Shown piece after piece: positions 34,275 to 42,980 of a DNA stretch of 64,000 bases (the first letter of the stretch is position 1; every line of letters starts with the position of its first letter). The stretch comes from Lachnospiraceae bacterium UBA4364 (GTDB lineage: Bacteria > Bacillota > Clostridia > Lachnospirales > Lachnospiraceae): positions 1-64,000 of the forward strand of contig DGSK01000005.1 in the NCBI GenBank assembly GCA_002393955.1. Direction: 5' to 3'. Both the position numbers and the translations under genes were made by a program. The notes under the pieces were generated by a model, which ran no database searches, was not told the origin of the DNA, and worked only from the letters and a program-made list of their open reading frames with translations.

Positions 34275-35252
34275 TTACTTTATAACTACCTCCTGATATA
34301 CTCTGAGCACAGTCTTAACCTCCGTATCGAGCTTAAGCCATTCCGGATCCACCTGCTCCCCAAGTATGTTTGCAAGCATTGCCCTCACAGCATCAAAACC
34401 TGCCGCTGCGGAAAGCCCGGTTCCCGCAGCCAGCCTTAAATTAACATCCATTACCAGCCATTTATTTCCCTTACGTACAAACTGTATATTGAATATCGGA
34501 GGGAAGGGAAGCAATTCCGTAAAAGTCTTTACCGTCCGGTCGATTTCCTCATCATGTCTGAATCTGGCCTTGGTGCAGACACCGCTTTTGGTCTCCAGTC
34601 TCTCCCTTATCACAGTCTGGCATTCTACGCCGTCATAAAAGCATTCTGCAGTGACTTCTTCCGGCTCATCCTTCCTGCTGCCCTTTCCTGTACAATCCTC
34701 CTGTATCACCAGCTTATCAAGCACTTTCCTGTCTGCAGCAAGCAGATCAGCTCCTTTTATCCGCTTAGCCCCCATTGAACCAAATCCGTCAAGCTTTTTT
34801 ACAAAATATGTATCATTCGCTTTTATCTCATCCGTTTCAAAAACCCGGATGGTTGGTATCCCGCATTCCACACAGAAATCATGCAGCCTCTTTTTATGAT
34901 TAAGCGTCCTGGCAGTCCTGACAAGAGGGGCGGTACTCCTTATCCCCAGTTCATGGAAATGCTTATAGTCCTCTGCAAAATATCCCTGTTCCCATGGAAT
35001 AAGGGGGATTACTATATCGATACCATTTTCCCTTATCAGGCTGTACATATACTCTGCGTACCCCTTGCTCTTTACCGGCGGAACGGTATAAAAGTGGTCT
35101 GAATATACAGATGAGGCCACCATTTCCATCTCATTGGTATCACAGAGATAAAGTTCTATCCTGTCCCTATAGTATCTGTCTATCGTCTTTGCTATCTGCC
35201 ACGCACTCCCCGTGCCCCCGGCAGTCAGCAGCACCTTAAGTTTTCCGGCCAT
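34275..35252 (-). CDS. ATP-grasp ligase (CarB-like domain)
   Basis: 325 aa. N-terminal preATP-grasp Rossmann-like part with LLTAGGTGSAWQIAK, then an ATP-grasp fold with LNHKKRLHDFC, YFVKKLDGFGSMGAKRI (glycine-rich loop), and the metal-binding VMDVNLRLAAGTGLS. ATP-grasp enzymes join a carboxylate to an amine or thiol through an acyl-phosphate. Clustered with HAD and PseG-like proteins it may attach an amino acid or carboxylate to a sugar; this is inference. GGGGG just before the ATG; an extended -10 promoter lies upstream. Confidence 0.82.
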   Translation of the reverse strand: MAGKLKVLLTAGGTGSAWQIAKTIDRYYRDRIELYLCDTNEMEMVASSVYSDHFYTVPPVKSKGYAEYMYSLIRENGIDIVIPLIPWEQGYFAEDYKHFHELGIRSTAPLVRTARTLNHKKRLHDFCVECGIPTIRVFETDEIKANDTYFVKKLDGFGSMGAKRIKGADLLAADRKVLDKLVIQEDCTGKGSRKDEPEEVTAECFYDGVECQTVIRERLETKSGVCTKARFRHDEEIDRTVKTFTELLPFPPIFNIQFVRKGNKWLVMDVNLRLAAGTGLSAAAGFDAVRAMLANILGEQVDPEWLKLDTEVKTVLRVYQEVVIK

Positions 35253-35312
35253 CTTTCCCCCTGATGATCATCTAAAGCACAAAGGCTTTATCTACATAAA
35301 ACACATCATATC

Positions 35313-35321
35313 ATTATATCA
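35313..35321 (-). promoter_or_regulatory. Extended -10 promoter of the ATP-grasp/HAD/PseG-like genes
   Basis: Minus strand TGATATAAT, an extended -10, 60-70 nt before the ATP-grasp start; -35 weak. The gap also has a GATGATCATC palindrome. Confidence 0.6.
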
Positions 35322-35348
35322 GATTTATCTTTAAATTACTCTTTTCGC

Positions 35349-36848
35349 TTATCTGAGCAGAAAGCGCACAAAGCCGTCAGGCTCCCAGTTAACATACTGA
35401 TAACGCATCAGCATCAGCTTTTCCCTGCCCAGCATCGCTACAAACTCCGAGAGCGTGGAATACCCCCGCTCTGTCGATTCAAAATCTATCCCGTTCGCTT
35501 TCACAAGGCCTATCACCTCACATATTCCCCCAAGAGCATTTAATATAAGGAACACCGCCAGCAGCACTCTGTACCATTTGTCATTGCGCTCATCCAGAAG
35601 ATTTTTTATGACTAACACCGAATAAACCGTCACCGGAACCAGGCTGCCCCTCATGCACAGGTCATTGAAAAAACCCATTTTCCCAACCATAAGCAGGAAA
35701 AACATAAGTGATGCTGCATAGAATATGAAATTATCGTATTCCTTCTTTATAAGAAGAAGGGCCCACATCCCCCACATCAGGCTTAAGAATACAAAGGTGC
35801 GCAAATGCCCCCTGTAATCAATAAGGCTGTATCCCATGTCCATATATCCCCTTTTGTCCTGAAGAATCGATCCCATCAGATACCAGACAAAAGTCGAAGC
35901 CAGAACTATCGTTATGATATTTGATACGCCAAACGCCTCCTTAAGAAGGCCTTTTATTTCTGTCCCCCTGACAAGATTTTCGTTTTCCTTAAACAGAAGC
36001 AGCATTGCGGCAAAAACCAGGAGTACAACAAAGACAAATGTGGAATAAATCGCTGCGGGAGCAATTATCACCCCCCAGCGTTCTATCCTTTTGACATCCT
36101 TTATAAGCATAAGTGTTAAAAGCCAGCCCGCCAGGGCCTGGGGATAAACCCAGCTCAGATTAAGGATATTTGAGGTGAACTGTACCAGTATGGAATTGCT
36201 TAGGAAATGAGTCGAATTATAGTATAGGTCTCCCGGAACAACGATACTGTACGCCATACTGAGCAGCACGGAAAAGGATGAAAATAATGCAAACGCCGGG
36301 ACTATCGCTATCCTTAACCATGGATTCTTTATATTAAGTATGTCCGCTATAAGATGCATGATCAGCATCAGACCTGCCAGAGTCCAGAACAATGTGATAA
36401 ACTGCGCGGTAATGAATCCTCCATAAATCTTTCCGCAGACTGCCGGAACAAGATACCCCGCCACATAATATGTGAGGACGCCCTCTTTACCATCGAAATT
36501 CCCCCTGACGGGCCAGGGATTCGATGTCAGCACATTAAGCACCGTGTTATGCTTATCCCAATCCCCCGTCTGAGTCACATATCCCCCCTGTCCTGAGACT
36601 ATGCACCAGAATAAAAGAATCAGAAACACTATCACAGAAGATATGATATCCGGAACACTGATAGCGTATCCGACAGCAGATTCGGCATTGCCTTCCTTTC
36701 TGTCCTGCATAAAAAAGCGAAAAAAAACATAGAGCATTCCACAGACAAGCGGAATGGAAATATACCATTTATACCAGCCCGCCACAAAAAGAAGGATCGG
36801 TATGTATATATACAAATAGATAATCGGCCGGAAATTCAGTTGTTTCAT
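35349..36848 (-). CDS. Polytopic membrane protein, GT-C-like, unknown
   Basis: About 499 aa with 11-12 membrane segments. After an early segment comes GGYVTQTGDWDKHNTVLNVLTSNPWPV, an acidic loop like the catalytic loop of GT-C glycosyltransferases. Other recognisable features are few. The ATG at 36848 was chosen; the open frame extends to a GTG at 36902, and a GTG 5 codons upstream of the ATG has AAGGA at 8 nt. No characterised relative recognised. Downstream of an SRP RNA terminator, so it probably has its own start of transcription. Confidence 0.6.
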   Translation of the reverse strand: MKQLNFRPIIYLYIYIPILLFVAGWYKWYISIPLVCGMLYVFFRFFMQDRKEGNAESAVGYAISVPDIISSVIVFLILLFWCIVSGQGGYVTQTGDWDKHNTVLNVLTSNPWPVRGNFDGKEGVLTYYVAGYLVPAVCGKIYGGFITAQFITLFWTLAGLMLIMHLIADILNIKNPWLRIAIVPAFALFSSFSVLLSMAYSIVVPGDLYYNSTHFLSNSILVQFTSNILNLSWVYPQALAGWLLTLMLIKDVKRIERWGVIIAPAAIYSTFVFVVLLVFAAMLLLFKENENLVRGTEIKGLLKEAFGVSNIITIVLASTFVWYLMGSILQDKRGYMDMGYSLIDYRGHLRTFVFLSLMWGMWALLLIKKEYDNFIFYAASLMFFLLMVGKMGFFNDLCMRGSLVPVTVYSVLVIKNLLDERNDKWYRVLLAVFLILNALGGICEVIGLVKANGIDFESTERGYSTLSEFVAMLGREKLMLMRYQYVNWEPDGFVRFLLR

Positions 36849-36971
36849 TTCTGCGTCAGCCACCCTTGTTTTCCTTATCCGCACATGTGCCCTGCGTATC
36901 ACACTCCCACTGTCAGACAGACATCATGCGATACCGGTATAACGTTTTCATCCGTAACATCATTACAAAAT

Positions 36972-37009
36972 AAAAAACCGCATGGAGACCAGATGACACC
37001 GGCATGCGT
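36972..37009 (-). terminator. Terminator of the SRP RNA gene
   Basis: Minus strand CGCATG...CATGCG stem followed by GGTTTTTTATTTT, a clear Rho-independent signal at the 3' end of the RNA. Confidence 0.75.
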
Positions 37010-37184
37010 TACCGGTACAGTTAACTCCCCACAGGCTGCCTCGCATCACATGCGACATTCCCGCTTAGTGCTGCTGTGTTCCCACCCTGACACGGTTCAC
37101 AGGCACGCATTGTGCAAGACCCATAGATCGACGCCACTTATACCGGGCGGCCATACCGGCCAAAGTCTGATCACCATACGGCAA
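36978..37184 (-). ncRNA. ffs: Signal recognition particle RNA (long bacterial type)
   Basis: The RNA strand has the SRP domain IV: GUGAACCGUGUCAGG, then a 3-bp apical stem GUG/CAC with a GGAA tetraloop, then AGCAGCACUAAGCGGG. B. subtilis scRNA has UCC/GGA around the same GGAA loop, so the apical stem shows compensatory change. Further matches to the Bacillus RNA are GGGUCUUGCACAAUG and the later GCAGCCUG segment, and helix 5 arms CCGGUA and UACCGG pair. The 5' UGUUG fits the Alu domain. About 205 nt long. Its partners are Ffh and FtsY. Ends are accurate to about 10 nt. Confidence 0.92.
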
Positions 37185-37189
37185 CAGTA

Positions 37190-37219
37190 AGTATATCCTT
37201 TTGAAACTACAATTGTCAA
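37190..37219 (-). promoter_or_regulatory. Sigma-A promoter of the SRP RNA gene
   Basis: Minus strand -35 TTGACA (37214-37219), 18-nt spacer, -10 TATACT (37190-37195). A perfect -35 box, as expected for a stable RNA. Confidence 0.85.
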
Positions 37220-37252
37220 TAAGCTAAACTAAACGGCCGCTTTTCCTTCCGG

Positions 37253-38497
37253 TTATCTTTTTCTTTTTTCATACAGGACTACTGTATCACCGGCGCGGAG
37301 CTTAAGTGCTCCACCGGGAATAAGGGACTTGCCCTTGCGGTGAACCGCCACTATGAAAGTTTGTCTGGAGATATCAAGGTCCTTTATCATGGTGTCTTTC
37401 CACTCATGCCCTTCATCTATCACCATTTCGTGCAATGTCACATTGAGTTCCTTTACATACGGCTCCGCTGCAATGACCATGACATCCCCGCGGCAAAGCT
37501 CCAGATCCCCTCTAGGAACTATCACCTCTTCATTCCTGGAAACTGCAGCGACCATCATATCATTTGGCATCTTTATATCCGCTATCTTCAGGCCGATCCA
37601 GGAGTCATTTGCGTCAAGCTCCACTCTTATAAACTGCATACGCTGGTCCATACCATTCCCCAGCCGCTGCAGCCTGCTGTACTGTTCAACAAATCCGGCA
37701 GAAATGATACCTGTAGGGATAGCTGTCAGTCCCACACCCAGAAAAGCGATTATCGTTCCCAGTATCTTGCCCACAGGCGTAATGGGATAAATATCGCCAT
37801 AGCCAACCGTAAGTATGGAAGAAGAGGCCCACCAGATTCCGGAGAGTGCATTGTCAAAAACATCAGGCTGTGCTGCATTTTCCACACTGTACATGCAAAG
37901 GCTTGCCGCCAGCATCAGGAGAAAGATTATGAACATCGAAGAAAGCAGCTGCTGGGCTTTGCTCTTTACCACCTCTATTACAACGTTCAGCGAATCGCTG
38001 TAAGCGTTTATCCTGAAGAGTCTGAATATCCGTAACACCCTGAACAGCCTGAAAGCAACAGCCCCGCCTGGGAAGATCACCGGCAGATAATATGGCACGC
38101 AGGACAGTATGTCCACGATGCCGTTGAAACTTATACAGTATCTCAGCAAGGCATTCCAGCCCGGCATCTCGGTATAAAGGAATGATGAGGTCCATAGCCT
38201 GAGAACAAGATCCCCCGTAAAGAAAATAATGGTCACATATTCTATGCTTCGCAGCGTGTCACCATACACATCATTTATATTTTTGAAGGTCATGAGAATA
38301 GAGACTAAAAGATTGACTACGATAGCCATCAGATTAAGTATGTCATAGCCCCTGCCGACAAAATCCTCATCATAGCCTACTTCGATCATATCGAAGACAT
38401 AACGTCTCACTCCGGCATGCTTCTTATTTTCAAACTTCCATGAGCCGGGGATATTGCCGCTGCCTATATTCGATTTCTTTTTTCTTTTTTTTGCCAT
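37253..38497 (-). CDS. Voltage-gated-type potassium channel with C-terminal TrkA-C domains
   Basis: 414 aa. Six membrane segments; an S4-like helix with regularly spaced Arg (FRLFRVLRIFRLFRI), a pore helix and the selectivity filter TVGYGD, then S6 with GLTAIPTGI. The C terminus carries a TrkA-C (RCK-C) module and a second similar segment (RGDLELCRGDVMVI, GGALKLRAGDTVVL), likely gating by ligand. The ATG at 38497 follows an in-frame open stretch to a GTG at 38593; no good SD is visible at either. Stands alone behind a strong terminator. Confidence 0.9.
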   Translation of the reverse strand: MAKKRKKKSNIGSGNIPGSWKFENKKHAGVRRYVFDMIEVGYDEDFVGRGYDILNLMAIVVNLLVSILMTFKNINDVYGDTLRSIEYVTIIFFTGDLVLRLWTSSFLYTEMPGWNALLRYCISFNGIVDILSCVPYYLPVIFPGGAVAFRLFRVLRIFRLFRINAYSDSLNVVIEVVKSKAQQLLSSMFIIFLLMLAASLCMYSVENAAQPDVFDNALSGIWWASSSILTVGYGDIYPITPVGKILGTIIAFLGVGLTAIPTGIISAGFVEQYSRLQRLGNGMDQRMQFIRVELDANDSWIGLKIADIKMPNDMMVAAVSRNEEVIVPRGDLELCRGDVMVIAAEPYVKELNVTLHEMVIDEGHEWKDTMIKDLDISRQTFIVAVHRKGKSLIPGGALKLRAGDTVVLYEKRKR

Positions 38498-38539
38498 TAA
38501 GTAAATACAGCCGAATAATTCAATTACACAGTTCGGAGT

Positions 38540-38603
38540 AAGCCGAAAATTTTCTTTAGGCAGCCCGCTGCAAGCCGAAAAATTTTCCTGCACAGCCCGT
38601 GCG
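38540..38603. repeat. Tandem duplication of 32 bp upstream of the potassium channel
   Basis: Two imperfect head-to-tail copies (38540-38571 and 38572-38603), each AAGCCGAAAA-TTTTC followed by CAGCCCG. They cover the region where the channel's promoter or leader should lie. Confidence 0.7.
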
Positions 38604-38605
38604 AT

Positions 38606-38633
38606 AAAAAGCCGGCAAAAGTGCCGGCTTTTT
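38606..38633. terminator. Perfect terminator after the HDOD gene
   Basis: AAAAAGCCGGCA (38606-38617), 4-nt loop, TGCCGGCTTTTT (38622-38633): a perfect 12-bp palindromic stem including A and T tracts. It serves the HDOD gene ending at 38656 on the minus strand and could work both ways. Confidence 0.9.
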
Positions 38634-38655
38634 CTGTGTGCAAAATGATACTCTT

Positions 38656-39888
38656 TTATTTACGCTTTATCTCAAAAAGTTCTTTGTACCAGCGAAGTGA
38701 ATCAATGTATGCCTTGTAAATGGTATTCTCATTGATGTTCATGAGTACCATCTGTCTGGATACTTCCTGCCATGATGCATTCTCATACTGAAGAATAAAA
38801 TCATACACCGGTGCAAATGAACCGGTTTTGTCGACCAGCGCCTGCCTGATCTCCTTTGACACCTTGACCATCTCCAATGCCTCTGCCATAGGCTGCTCAA
38901 GTATTACATCCAGCACGGAGAAAAGTCCCATCAGGAAAAGCTCTGATGAAAGTCCTGCCATCTCGAAGACAACGGAAAGGTTTTCTGCAAATCTCGCGCG
39001 GATAAGCGACACCCTCATGATCTCGCTGGGTCTGTCTGCGCAGAGTTCCTTAGTAACCGCCGTATTTATCCACTTTTTAAGTTCTTTCTGACCAAGCATC
39101 GCTGCCGCATGACGTACGGAAGTGATCCCGGCATTGACAGTCATCCTGTTAACCATCTCTAATAGTGAAATTACAAGAGCAGGGTCACGCCCTATGATAT
39201 CCGCTGCATCCGACAGATCAAAATCCACATCGTTAACGATATTAAGAAGTTCAAGGTAGTTTGCCTTCAACGGTGCAATTTCTTCCTCACCGTGCTTAAC
39301 GGGCGTACGGAAGAAATCTCCCTCGTATACATCGTAGCCGCCTCCCTCTCTCAGGACTTCAAAATCATCCTTTGAGTTAACATTCACGGCTACCAGCTTA
39401 ACATTGGGATACATCCTGGAAAAATACACCTTAGCCTTGGTGATGTCTATCTTCTTATGATTGAGCAGGACATAATCAACCATTTTGAGTATCTCTTTAT
39501 AATTCTCAAACTGATTAACCGGGAGCTTGCGGATAGCAAATTTATAACCGTCGCCGCGAAGCTCCTGTATCCTGTTTATATACTTTTCTTCAGGGGGAAT
39601 ATCCTTATCTATGAGCAGAACCAGCTTGTCATGAGGGGCGGCGCACTGCCCTGAAATATCGGAGAATAATGAGACATTGTTCATCTCAATAAATACCATT
39701 TTGTCATCCGAAATGGTATTCAGTCCCATATTCTCGACAATCTCCATACCCTCAATATTCGAAGCACCGTCATATCGTCCGACGCCGAGCATTCTGGGAT
39801 TCAAGAGGAAATTCTCTTTCTGTGCAAAAATAGAATAAGCACAGACATTCGTATTATGGTCAAAAAGCGGAATAAGTGTCGCTAACAT
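38656..39888 (-). CDS. HDOD-domain signalling protein with degenerate EAL-like N terminus
   Basis: 410 aa in the YuxH-like architecture. The N-terminal half (about 1-205) has the TIM-barrel pattern of EAL proteins, but the EAL signature and metal residues are absent, so c-di-GMP hydrolysis is not expected. The C-terminal half is an HDOD domain (about 210-400: ANYLELLNIV, DPALVISLLEMVN, SVRHAAAMLGQKELKKWIN), an HD-like fold without catalytic HD. Such proteins act as signal-transduction scaffolds. AAAGGAG lies upstream. Own promoter (39922-39930). Confidence 0.87.
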   Translation of the reverse strand: MLATLIPLFDHNTNVCAYSIFAQKENFLLNPRMLGVGRYDGASNIEGMEIVENMGLNTISDDKMVFIEMNNVSLFSDISGQCAAPHDKLVLLIDKDIPPEEKYINRIQELRGDGYKFAIRKLPVNQFENYKEILKMVDYVLLNHKKIDITKAKVYFSRMYPNVKLVAVNVNSKDDFEVLREGGGYDVYEGDFFRTPVKHGEEEIAPLKANYLELLNIVNDVDFDLSDAADIIGRDPALVISLLEMVNRMTVNAGITSVRHAAAMLGQKELKKWINTAVTKELCADRPSEIMRVSLIRARFAENLSVVFEMAGLSSELFLMGLFSVLDVILEQPMAEALEMVKVSKEIRQALVDKTGSFAPVYDFILQYENASWQEVSRQMVLMNINENTIYKAYIDSLRWYKELFEIKRK

Positions 39889-39921
39889 AAACCCCCGTTC
39901 TCCTTTCAGATAAGTATTATC

Positions 39922-39930
39922 ATTTTACCA
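39922..39930 (-). promoter_or_regulatory. Extended -10 promoter of the HDOD gene
   Basis: Minus strand TGGTAAAAT, 34 nt before the start codon, in an A/T-rich flank that also contains a TATAAT further upstream. Confidence 0.6.
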
Positions 39931-39961
39931 TAAAATTCCAAATTATACGAATTTTTTTATA

Positions 39962-41404
39962 TCAGTTTTTTCTCCAGGTGGCAGGTGACAGAAGCACTAA
40001 CATCGGGAACAGCTCAAGACGTCCCGCCAGCATGTCAAACATAAGCACAGCCTTTGAAAAATCAGAGAAAAAGGCAAAGTTCCTGGCAGGTCCCACCAGT
40101 GAAAAACCGGGACCTATATTCCCCAGAGCCGAAGCCACTGCGGTAAAATCCGTCGTAAAATCATAGCCGTCCAGGCTCACTAACAGTATCGATGCCGCAA
40201 ATATTACCACATATGCAGCCAGAAATACCATCGTGGATCTGAGCACATCCGAGGAGACCCTTTTGCCGTCCATGCAGATCACCCTGACAGACTTTGGGTG
40301 GCACAGTGAAGAAAGCTCCCTCGCCAGCATCTTTACATATATCTGGATACGGCTCACCTTTATGCCGCCACTGGTACTTCCGGCACAACCGCCCACAAGC
40401 ATCAGACAGATCATGATCTCCCTGGACAGAGCAGGCCAGTTTTCAAAATCAACGGAAGAAAAACCGGCCGTGGTCATAATGGAGCCCACCTGGAAAAAAG
40501 CGTGCCTGAATGCAGGCTCAGCCCCATAGGTTCCTGCAGATACGAGATTAACGGCGATCAGCGCAACAGCGCCCCAGAATGCAACAGCATAGGCCCGTAT
40601 CTCTTCTATGGAAAAAGCTTCCTTAAACCTCCTCGTCCACAGGAAGAAATAGAAATTGTAGTTAAGTCCTGCAAAGAAAAGAAACCCTGCCACAATATAC
40701 TGTATGGTATGACTGTACCCCCCCAGCGAATCATTTTTCACGCCGAAACCACCTGTACTGGTAGTTGCAAGAGCCGTACATAGAGCATCATAGACAGGCA
40801 TACCGGCTATAAGGAGCGACACAAACAGCGCCGCCGTCAGGAAAAAATAGATGATATACAGATAATATGCGGTCTGGCGAACCTTCGGAGCAAGCTTTCC
40901 CACACTTGGTCCCGGGCTTTCCGCCTTCATTATATAAAGGTCACGACCGCCGGTGAGGGGAAGGAGCGCAAGCAGGAATACCAAAACTCCCATTCCGCCT
41001 ATCAGCTGTATAAAGCAGCGCCAGAAATTTGTACATCTGGACAGATCCTCTACCGCCGGAACTATAGATGCACCGGTAGTGGTGAATCCCGAAATACATT
41101 CAAACAAAGCATCCACATATGAGGGAATCTCTCCCGAAAGCCAGAAAGGAAGCGCACCTGCTGCCGAAAGCACTATCCAGCTTAAAGATGTCATCACAAA
41201 ACCATCCTTTGCATAAAAGGCAGTCTTCTTAGGCTTCCTGATGGTCAGCAGCGTCCCCACTATAAACATTGCAATTCCGCAGAAAAGATAGTACCAACCC
41301 GCCTTCTCGCTATATACCAGGGATACGATAAACGGTGCGGCCATCATGGCTCCCACCACCTGCACCACTCTTCCCAGCAGATAAAAAATCATTGCGTAAT
41401 TCAT
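39962..41404 (-). CDS. trkH: Potassium uptake protein TrkH/TrkG family
   Basis: 480-aa K+-translocating subunit with four membrane-pore-membrane repeats: selectivity-loop regions are seen in SGFTTTGASIV, TALATTSTGGFGV, GSIMTTAGFSSVD and ALGNIGPGFSLVG. Works with the cytoplasmic TrkA ring encoded just upstream. The ATG overlaps the trkA stop in an ATGA, giving translational coupling. A short hydrophilic C-terminal tail (TWRKN) ends the protein. Confidence 0.95.
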   Translation of the reverse strand: MNYAMIFYLLGRVVQVVGAMMAAPFIVSLVYSEKAGWYYLFCGIAMFIVGTLLTIRKPKKTAFYAKDGFVMTSLSWIVLSAAGALPFWLSGEIPSYVDALFECISGFTTTGASIVPAVEDLSRCTNFWRCFIQLIGGMGVLVFLLALLPLTGGRDLYIMKAESPGPSVGKLAPKVRQTAYYLYIIYFFLTAALFVSLLIAGMPVYDALCTALATTSTGGFGVKNDSLGGYSHTIQYIVAGFLFFAGLNYNFYFFLWTRRFKEAFSIEEIRAYAVAFWGAVALIAVNLVSAGTYGAEPAFRHAFFQVGSIMTTAGFSSVDFENWPALSREIMICLMLVGGCAGSTSGGIKVSRIQIYVKMLARELSSLCHPKSVRVICMDGKRVSSDVLRSTMVFLAAYVVIFAASILLVSLDGYDFTTDFTAVASALGNIGPGFSLVGPARNFAFFSDFSKAVLMFDMLAGRLELFPMLVLLSPATWRKN

Positions 41405-42756
41405 AACAGTATGTCCTTGATGTCATTGAGACCTTCGTTTGTAGTAACTATCACAACATTATCTCCAATCCTTATGTCATCATGACCACCGGGGGTAATG
41501 ACACGCCCTTCCCTGACTATGGCACACACAAGTATGCCTTTCTTAAGCTTCAGTTCCATAAGCGGCTTTCCTGTAACATCCGATTCCTGCCTGATGACAA
41601 ATTCGAGGGCCTCCACCTTTCCGTCCAGAAGTCTTGTAAGAGTCTCCACATTACTGCCGTAGGAATTCTCCATAGCACGAACATACTGAAGTATCATCTT
41701 GGCTATGGCTGCCTTTGGACTTACTATTGCCCCGATAGGAAGATCCGAAACCACTTCCTCAAAAGAAACATGATTCAGCTTGGTGATAGTCTTGGCATGT
41801 CCCATCTTGCCTGCGAACATGCTGAGCACCATATTTTCCTCATCAAGTCCTGTAAGGGTGACGAAACCGTCCCTGTCGGAAATACCTTCTTCCATGAGAA
41901 GCTGACGGTCTGATGCATCGCCGTTTATTATCATCGTATCCGGAAGGAGCTCGCTCAGCTCCTCGGCACGTGTCTTATCCAGCTCTATGATCTTTACTTC
42001 CATAGCATCTCTTTCAAGACGCTTTGCCAGATAATAAGCCGTAGTACCGCCACCGGCTATCATGACTGAGCGGATGGGCTTTTCTTTGATCCCTATCTTG
42101 GATAAAAGTTTATGGATCTGAGAGGGAGGCGTAATGACATACATATTGTCTCCCACATGAAGCTCCGAACGTCCATCCGGGATCGTTACCTCACCATTCC
42201 TGAGTATGGCACAGATAAGAGTACCCTTATGTATCTTGGATGAAAACTCGTAGACGCTCATACCCTCAAGAACCGAACCCGCAGGGATAGGCACCTGTAT
42301 AAGGTCTATGCGCCCCCTTGCGAAAGATGTGATCTCAAGAGCCCCCGGCACCTCTAAAAGCCTGGCTATATTGCCTGCACAGACAAGCTCCGGATTTATC
42401 GTCATTGACAGTCCCAGCTCATGCGAAAAATATTTTACCTCTTCATTGTAGACAGGGTTGCGCACCCTGGCGATGGTCTTCTTTACTCCGGCCTTTTTTG
42501 CGATAAGACAGCACAGAAGGTTGACTTCATCAGCACCGGTAACGGCGATTATGATATCGCTTCCACCGACATCGGCCTCCATCTGTGTCCTGAATGACGT
42601 GCCGTTTCCCTCTACGCCCTGTATATCGAGCTGTGCCAGGGCACGCTCAAGCTTCTCACCGTTAAGGTCTATTACGGTAACATCATGTTTTTCTTCACTA
42701 AGCTGTCTGGCCAGCGCAAACCCCAGCTTGCCGCAGCCGACGATCACTATCTTCAT
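41401..42756 (-). CDS. trkA: Trk system potassium transporter regulatory subunit TrkA
   Basis: 451 aa with two RCK modules. Each has an NAD/ATP-binding Rossmann half (VGCGKLGFALARQL at 5-18; IAGGGTTAYYLAKRL near 232) and a TrkA-C half (GRSELHVGDNMYVI, GGHDDIRIGDNVVIV). It gates the TrkH channel in response to nucleotides. GGGAGGGG precedes the ATG. First gene of a trkA-trkH pair with its own promoter. Confidence 0.95.
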   Translation of the reverse strand: MKIVIVGCGKLGFALARQLSEEKHDVTVIDLNGEKLERALAQLDIQGVEGNGTSFRTQMEADVGGSDIIIAVTGADEVNLLCCLIAKKAGVKKTIARVRNPVYNEEVKYFSHELGLSMTINPELVCAGNIARLLEVPGALEITSFARGRIDLIQVPIPAGSVLEGMSVYEFSSKIHKGTLICAILRNGEVTIPDGRSELHVGDNMYVITPPSQIHKLLSKIGIKEKPIRSVMIAGGGTTAYYLAKRLERDAMEVKIIELDKTRAEELSELLPDTMIINGDASDRQLLMEEGISDRDGFVTLTGLDEENMVLSMFAGKMGHAKTITKLNHVSFEEVVSDLPIGAIVSPKAAIAKMILQYVRAMENSYGSNVETLTRLLDGKVEALEFVIRQESDVTGKPLMELKLKKGILVCAIVREGRVITPGGHDDIRIGDNVVIVTTNEGLNDIKDILL

Positions 42757-42794
42757 ATGAGTATCCCCTCCCTATGAAATCGCATACGGGGAGT

Positions 42795-42803
42795 ATTTTA
42801 CCA
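42795..42803 (-). promoter_or_regulatory. Extended -10 promoter of trkA-trkH
   Basis: Minus strand TGGTAAAAT, about 40 nt before trkA. The same ATGGTAAAAT decamer occurs at the HDOD gene and at the large GH25 gene. Confidence 0.6.
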
Positions 42804-42910
42804 TAATTACAGATTATCTGCCATAACTCAGTCTGAACAGCTGCTTATCACAGTCATCCCGCCCCCTGCTCTTGCATAGACACGAAAGAGAAATCTTTTA
42901 CATCAAGGAT

Positions 42911-42944
42911 AATAAAACAAAAGCCTGTGCAGCATTGCACAAGC
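42911..42944 (-). terminator. Terminator of the SGNH hydrolase gene
   Basis: GCTTGTGCA pairs with TGCACAGGC (one G-T pair, 4-nt loop) on the minus strand and is followed by TTTTGTTTTATT. Confidence 0.85.
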
Positions 42945-42980
42945 CCTTGTATTCGTGTTATTACCGGATAAAAAGCTTTT

